A stretch of 64,000 nucleotides of DNA from Rhizobium sp. L51/94 (lineage in GTDB: Bacteria; Pseudomonadota; Alphaproteobacteria; Rhizobiales; Rhizobiaceae): NCBI RefSeq assembly GCF_019355555.1, contig NZ_CP072142.1, forward strand, positions 1,240,001 through 1,304,000, given 5' to 3'. A program made the position numbers and the translations under genes. Shown here in pieces: positions 60,893 through 64,000 of this stretch (position 1 is the first letter of the stretch; each line of letters begins with the position of its first letter). The notes below the pieces were generated by a model. It was not told the DNA's origin, did no database searches, and saw nothing but the letters and a program-made list of their open reading frames with translations.

Positions 60893-61807
60893 TCATAGTA
60901 AAAGCCGCTTAGCACCAGCGACTTCCGCCCTGACCTCGTTCGACACTAAGTCCACAAAAGCACGGACTTTCGGCACACGAAAACGGCTTGCTGGCCATAA
61001 CATCGTCAGGACCCCGTTACGGTCGACCTCATTTTCAAGAATGCAGCGTAGCCGTCCGTTTGCCAGCCCTTCTCGCACGAGAAATTCCGGAAAACATCCG
61101 ATACCCCCGCCGCGCTGAGCTAGATCGAGGAGCGGGTCGATGACGCTTGCGCTCAGACTAACCGGCACCTGCTGTCCCGGCGCAGATTTCAACGGCCACG
61201 GGGCTATCCGTCCGGACGAAAATTTTTGGCGTAGGCAGACATGGTCAAAAAGCTCCCGTGGCGCTCTCGGCTCTCCGTGCTTCTCCAGGTAGCTGGGTGC
61301 TGCCACAAGGAGCCAGGTAAAGCTACCGAGGGTTTTGTGAAGCAGCCGGGAGTCTCCGGTGTCCCCGGTCCGGATCACAACGTCGAAACCTTCCTCGACA
61401 ACGTCGACGATGCGATCGCTATAGTCCAGATCGAGTTCGACGTGTGGGTACTCGGCGACAAACGCCGCGAGCGCTCTGGTAAAGAGCGAGCCGGTCAAAG
61501 GAAGGCTGACGCGCAACTTGCCACGTGGGCTTCCCGCCGCTTCCGCCAACTCTGCTTCTCCGGCGTGAAGTTCTTCCAGCATCCTGCGGGCGCGGACCAG
61601 GAAGATGGCGCCCGACTCGGTCAGCGAGATGGTGCGGGTCGTTCGATGGAACAGCGTCGTCGCCAATTGTCCCTCCAGCCGCGCAATGGCCTTGCCGATT
61701 GCCGAGGAGGAAAGTCCGAGCTCCTGGGCCGCCAGTTTGAAACTTCGGGTGTCGGCTGCGGCCACGAACGCTCGGAGCGAGGCAAGACTATCGACGGGCT
61801 CTGCCAT
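60893..61807 (-). CDS. LysR-family regulator of the ene-reductase
   Basis: A 304-residue LysR regulator. The helix-turn-helix is at 5-62: LASLRAFVAAADTRSFKLAA, QELGLSSSAIGKAIARLEGQ and TTLFHRTTRTISLTESG. The effector domain (GKLRVSLPLTGSLFTRALAA, GFDVVIRTGDTGDSRLLHKT) is of the CrgA/DmlR subgroup that often controls divergent oxidoreductase genes. It lies 96 bases from the divergent ene-reductase. Confidence 0.9.
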   Translation of the reverse strand: MAEPVDSLASLRAFVAAADTRSFKLAAQELGLSSSAIGKAIARLEGQLATTLFHRTTRTISLTESGAIFLVRARRMLEELHAGEAELAEAAGSPRGKLRVSLPLTGSLFTRALAAFVAEYPHVELDLDYSDRIVDVVEEGFDVVIRTGDTGDSRLLHKTLGSFTWLLVAAPSYLEKHGEPRAPRELFDHVCLRQKFSSGRIAPWPLKSAPGQQVPVSLSASVIDPLLDLAQRGGGIGCFPEFLVREGLANGRLRCILENEVDRNGVLTMLWPASRFRVPKVRAFVDLVSNEVRAEVAGAKRLLL

Positions 61808-61903
61808 AAACCACCTTTCTTCCGCAATGATCGGAACTGTAGCCTATAAATATTTTGCGCGACAGGCATTATTAAGATGGTCAGTTGGAAACGAGGACAC
61901 CGC
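61808..61903. promoter_or_regulatory. Divergent LysR / ene-reductase promoter region
   Basis: 96 bases between the two start codons with an AT-rich core (CCTATAAATATTTTG near 61840). LysR site expected here but not resolved by eye. Confidence 0.4.
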
Positions 61904-63034
61904 ATGACAGATCTTTTCACCCCATTCAATCTTTCCGGATCGCAGCTTGCCAACCGGGTGGTCATGGCACCGATGACCCGCTCGCGCGCTCCACACGATG
62001 CTGCCGACGCGACAATCGCCCTCTATTACGCACAGCGTGCCACAGCCGGGTTGATTGTCAGCGAGGGCACTCCGATTTCGCGTGAGGGTCAGGGCTATCT
62101 CTTCAATCCCGGCATCTTCACGCCCGAGCAGATTGCCGGCTGGCGTCTGGTGACACAGTCCGTGCGTGCCGTGGGCGGCCGGATGTTCGCTCAGATATGG
62201 CATGTCGGCCGTGTGTCCCACCCTTCGATCCAGGCAGGTGGCATCGATCCCGTCAGCGCCAGCTCGAAAATCGCCAAAGGCGCGACCGCCTTTGGATACG
62301 ATGAGAACGGCATTCCGGCCATTATCGAAACAACGAAACCACGCCAGCTTTCGACAGAGGAGGTCGAGCGTGTTGTTGGCGACTTCGCCAATGCCGCCAG
62401 CAACGCCATTGAAGCAGGCTTCGACGGCATCGAAATCCACGGTGCCAACGGCTACTTGCTCGAGCAGTTCCTCAACCCCGAGGTCAACGATCGCAAGGAC
62501 CGCTACGCCGCCGACACGATGGAAAACCGTCTGCGGTTCGCGCTCGAAGTTGTGGATGCCACCATCTCCCGGATCGGCCGCGAGCGTGTTGCAATCCGCC
62601 TGTCGCCCTTTGGCAAGCTATTCGACATGCCGCATCACGGTGAGATCGAGGAGACCTACTCGGCACTGGCCGCGGCGCTTGGCGAACGGCGCATCGCCTA
62701 CATCCATATCATGGACCAATCGGGCTACGTCGGAGGCGAGGACACCAAGGGAGAGACGGTCTCTGACAGCATCGTTCGTCTGCTCGGCGACTTCCGCAAG
62801 AGCCTTCCCGCCACGGCGTTGATCCTGGCTGGCAACATGACACGCGCGCGCGCCGACAAGCTGATCGCAGACGGCACGATCGATCTGGCCGCGTTCGGCC
62901 AGCCGTTCATCTCCAATCCGGACCTCGTGGCCCGGCTGCGAAATGACTGGCCGCTGACCCCACCGGATCGCACTACCTATTACGGTGGCGATGCGCACGG
63001 TTACATCGATTACCCGCCCTATGCCGCCGCGTGA
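61904..63034 (+). CDS. Old Yellow Enzyme family ene-reductase (NemA-like)
   Basis: A 376-residue FMN-dependent NADPH ene-reductase, cytoplasmic, reducing activated C=C bonds and nitro compounds. FMN-barrel motifs: RVVMAPMTRSRAPHDAADAT (about 20-40), EGTPISREGQGYLFNPGIF, FAQIWHVGRVSHPSIQAGG, the substrate-binding His/Asn pair with Tyr in GIEIHGANGYLLEQFLNPEV (about 180) and NRTDRYGG-like DRKDRYAADTMENRLRF, and an end loop PFISNPDLVARLRNDWPLT. Start ATG 61904 fits the family; ATG 61877 is possible. Regulated with the divergent LysR gene. Confidence 0.93.
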   Translation: MTDLFTPFNLSGSQLANRVVMAPMTRSRAPHDAADATIALYYAQRATAGLIVSEGTPISREGQGYLFNPGIFTPEQIAGWRLVTQSVRAVGGRMFAQIWHVGRVSHPSIQAGGIDPVSASSKIAKGATAFGYDENGIPAIIETTKPRQLSTEEVERVVGDFANAASNAIEAGFDGIEIHGANGYLLEQFLNPEVNDRKDRYAADTMENRLRFALEVVDATISRIGRERVAIRLSPFGKLFDMPHHGEIEETYSALAAALGERRIAYIHIMDQSGYVGGEDTKGETVSDSIVRLLGDFRKSLPATALILAGNMTRARADKLIADGTIDLAAFGQPFISNPDLVARLRNDWPLTPPDRTTYYGGDAHGYIDYPPYAAA

Positions 63035-63411
63035 ACTGTTTCTCGAGGTCGGATCACGTCCGGCCTCTTGTGACTGCCGCGGGAGGGGCCAATATTGTAT
63101 CTGAAAGTCCCCAGCCACGGGCGCTCGCCAAACTCCTCAACCTACGGGTGTACGCTCTCGGCATCCGCATGATGCGCAAAGCCTGACGCAAGTTCTAACG
63201 ATTAAGCCTGAGGCAGAGGCCTGAATGAGGCAACCGCATCAAATATCACAAATGGCAAATAGCGTTGGCGACAGAATGAAGGAGCCCGCAACAGCGGTTC
63301 AATTCGATTAGCAACGTCGAACCGGCGGGATCCTTCTTTGATAGTCATCCTAGACACCTGCCCATGAGTGCGCTTTTCTGCAGTTGAGTTCCGAGGCAAA
63401 AAGGAAAAGAT
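63035..63411. other. Gene-free stretch
   Basis: About 375 bases between the ene-reductase and the partial gene. No recognised gene or terminator. Confidence 0.4.
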
Positions 63412-64000
63412 ATGGCGGACGTCATTATGGCAACGGGTTCGGCGTGCGCAGTCGGTGTGAATTCTCCAAAGAATGGAATTGGCGGCGACGGGAGGCAGAG
63501 TGATGACCCGCATGGCTTTAGGGACGCTCTCGACCGATCGGCAAGTGATCAGGATGGCAAAAACCTGACGACGCCGACAACGGGCGATGCAAAGGCCATC
63601 GCTGCAGGAAGCGCATCAGGCGATCAAAATCAGGCGAATGCAGCGTCGTTGGCAGTGCCGTCAGTTGCAGTGCAATGGCCCGGCAATGACAGCGTGAATG
63701 CTTCCGCGCAATTTCTCGCCGCGGCAGCCAACGCCGTCAACGACCAGACATCCAGAGCCTCGGTGAAACCGGGCGATCTTGAGGCAACTTCGCCACTTGG
63801 ACTTGCCCAGCAATTGGCCGATGTCGTTGCCGGCGCGGCGACAGGCGAGCCAGCCACACCCGTCAAAGGTGACATTCCGGGCGTCAAGGGCAGCAAAAGC
63901 GGCGCTGCCTCCGACGATAACAAGGACGCCGATGCCAATGCATCAGACGCCAGTGTCGCCAGCGGCGCGGTGGCTGACGTGCTGTCGCTGCTCGGAGCCA
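63412..64000 (+). CDS. Partial gene: low-complexity protein, possibly FliK/MotD-like
   Basis: The frame is open from ATG 63412 (AAGGAAAAGAT upstream) to the end of the window, so only the first 196 residues are seen. Starts MADVIMATGSACAVGVNS and is rich in Ala, Asp, Gly, Ser, Thr and Lys with no signal peptide and no aromatic core (for example NASDASVASGAVADVLSLLG). This composition fits the N-terminal half of a flagellar hook-length control protein (FliK/MotD) or another secreted linker protein, but the diagnostic C-terminus is outside the window. Confidence 0.5.
   Translation, partial: MADVIMATGSACAVGVNSPKNGIGGDGRQSDDPHGFRDALDRSASDQDGKNLTTPTTGDAKAIAAGSASGDQNQANAASLAVPSVAVQWPGNDSVNASAQFLAAAANAVNDQTSRASVKPGDLEATSPLGLAQQLADVVAGAATGEPATPVKGDIPGVKGSKSGAASDDNKDADANASDASVASGAVADVLSLLGA

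Overview
The window looks like part of an accessory replicon (plasmid or plasmid-like region) of a Rhizobiaceae bacterium such as Rhizobium, Sinorhizobium or Agrobacterium. Supporting points are a BA14K-like secreted protein, EcfG-type (GGAAC-N16/17-CGTT) promoters, many polar amino acid ABC transporters and LysR/MocR/AraC regulators, and a complete VirB/VirD4-type conjugation apparatus with a relaxase and a VirC1/ParA-like ATPase. There are no rRNA, tRNA or CRISPR loci. The species assignment is inference from gene content.

Layout. (1) 1-13.4 kb is a decaying accessory region. Intact genes (two luciferase-like flavin oxidoreductases, a BA14K-like protein, a CopC-like protein, a DUF4174 protein, a cold-shock protein, an EamA exporter, a cupin and a trehalose synthase) alternate with genes broken by stops and frameshifts: a small stress-type protein, a carboxylesterase, Ku, a DUF2236 oxygenase and an alpha/beta hydrolase. 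(2) 13.6-18.4 kb holds a LysR regulator divergent from an amino acid ABC importer (two permeases and a binding protein, no local ATPase) followed by a CapA-like hydrolase. (3) 18.5-25.6 kb has an XRE regulator and a compact divergent cluster: AraC regulator, MFS exporter and an unrecognised 466-residue protein on one strand, a methyltransferase-like protein and a degenerate HAD-like protein on the other. It ends at a truncated IS5-type transposase. (4) 25.7-48.6 kb is the conjugation module: relaxase, two accessory DNA-binding-type proteins, VirC1/ParA-like ATPase and a membrane protein on the minus strand; a divergent plus-strand operon of three SNase-fold proteins, a lipoprotein and further envelope proteins; an XRE regulator; then a 14-gene minus-strand run from a lytic transglycosylase through VirB2-VirB11 to VirD4. 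(5) 48.9-50.4 kb carries a Phd/PIN toxin-antitoxin pair, a small downstream ORF and a LysR fragment. (6) 50.5-56.9 kb is a catabolic cluster (M20 amidohydrolase, ABC ATPase, permease and two binding proteins) under a divergent MocR regulator. (7) 57-59.5 kb is a transposon graveyard (IS630 and Tn3 remnants). (8) 59.5-64 kb holds a Tat-type SDR, a LysR/Old-Yellow-Enzyme divergent pair and the start of a low-complexity protein running off the end.

How parts fit together. A 15-base motif (CACTGCAGTATAATT, 14/15 identical in its second copy) lies at both main conjugation promoters, and a third related copy sits 40 bases further into the virB promoter. This suggests one regulator, most simply the XRE protein at 32979-33320, controls DNA processing and mating-pair formation together. 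Four genes spread over regions 1 and 8 carry EcfG-like promoters at the same distance from their start codons, which suggests a general-stress subset. The least explained parts are the SNase-fold triplet inside the conjugation module and the 19.3-25 kb cluster.
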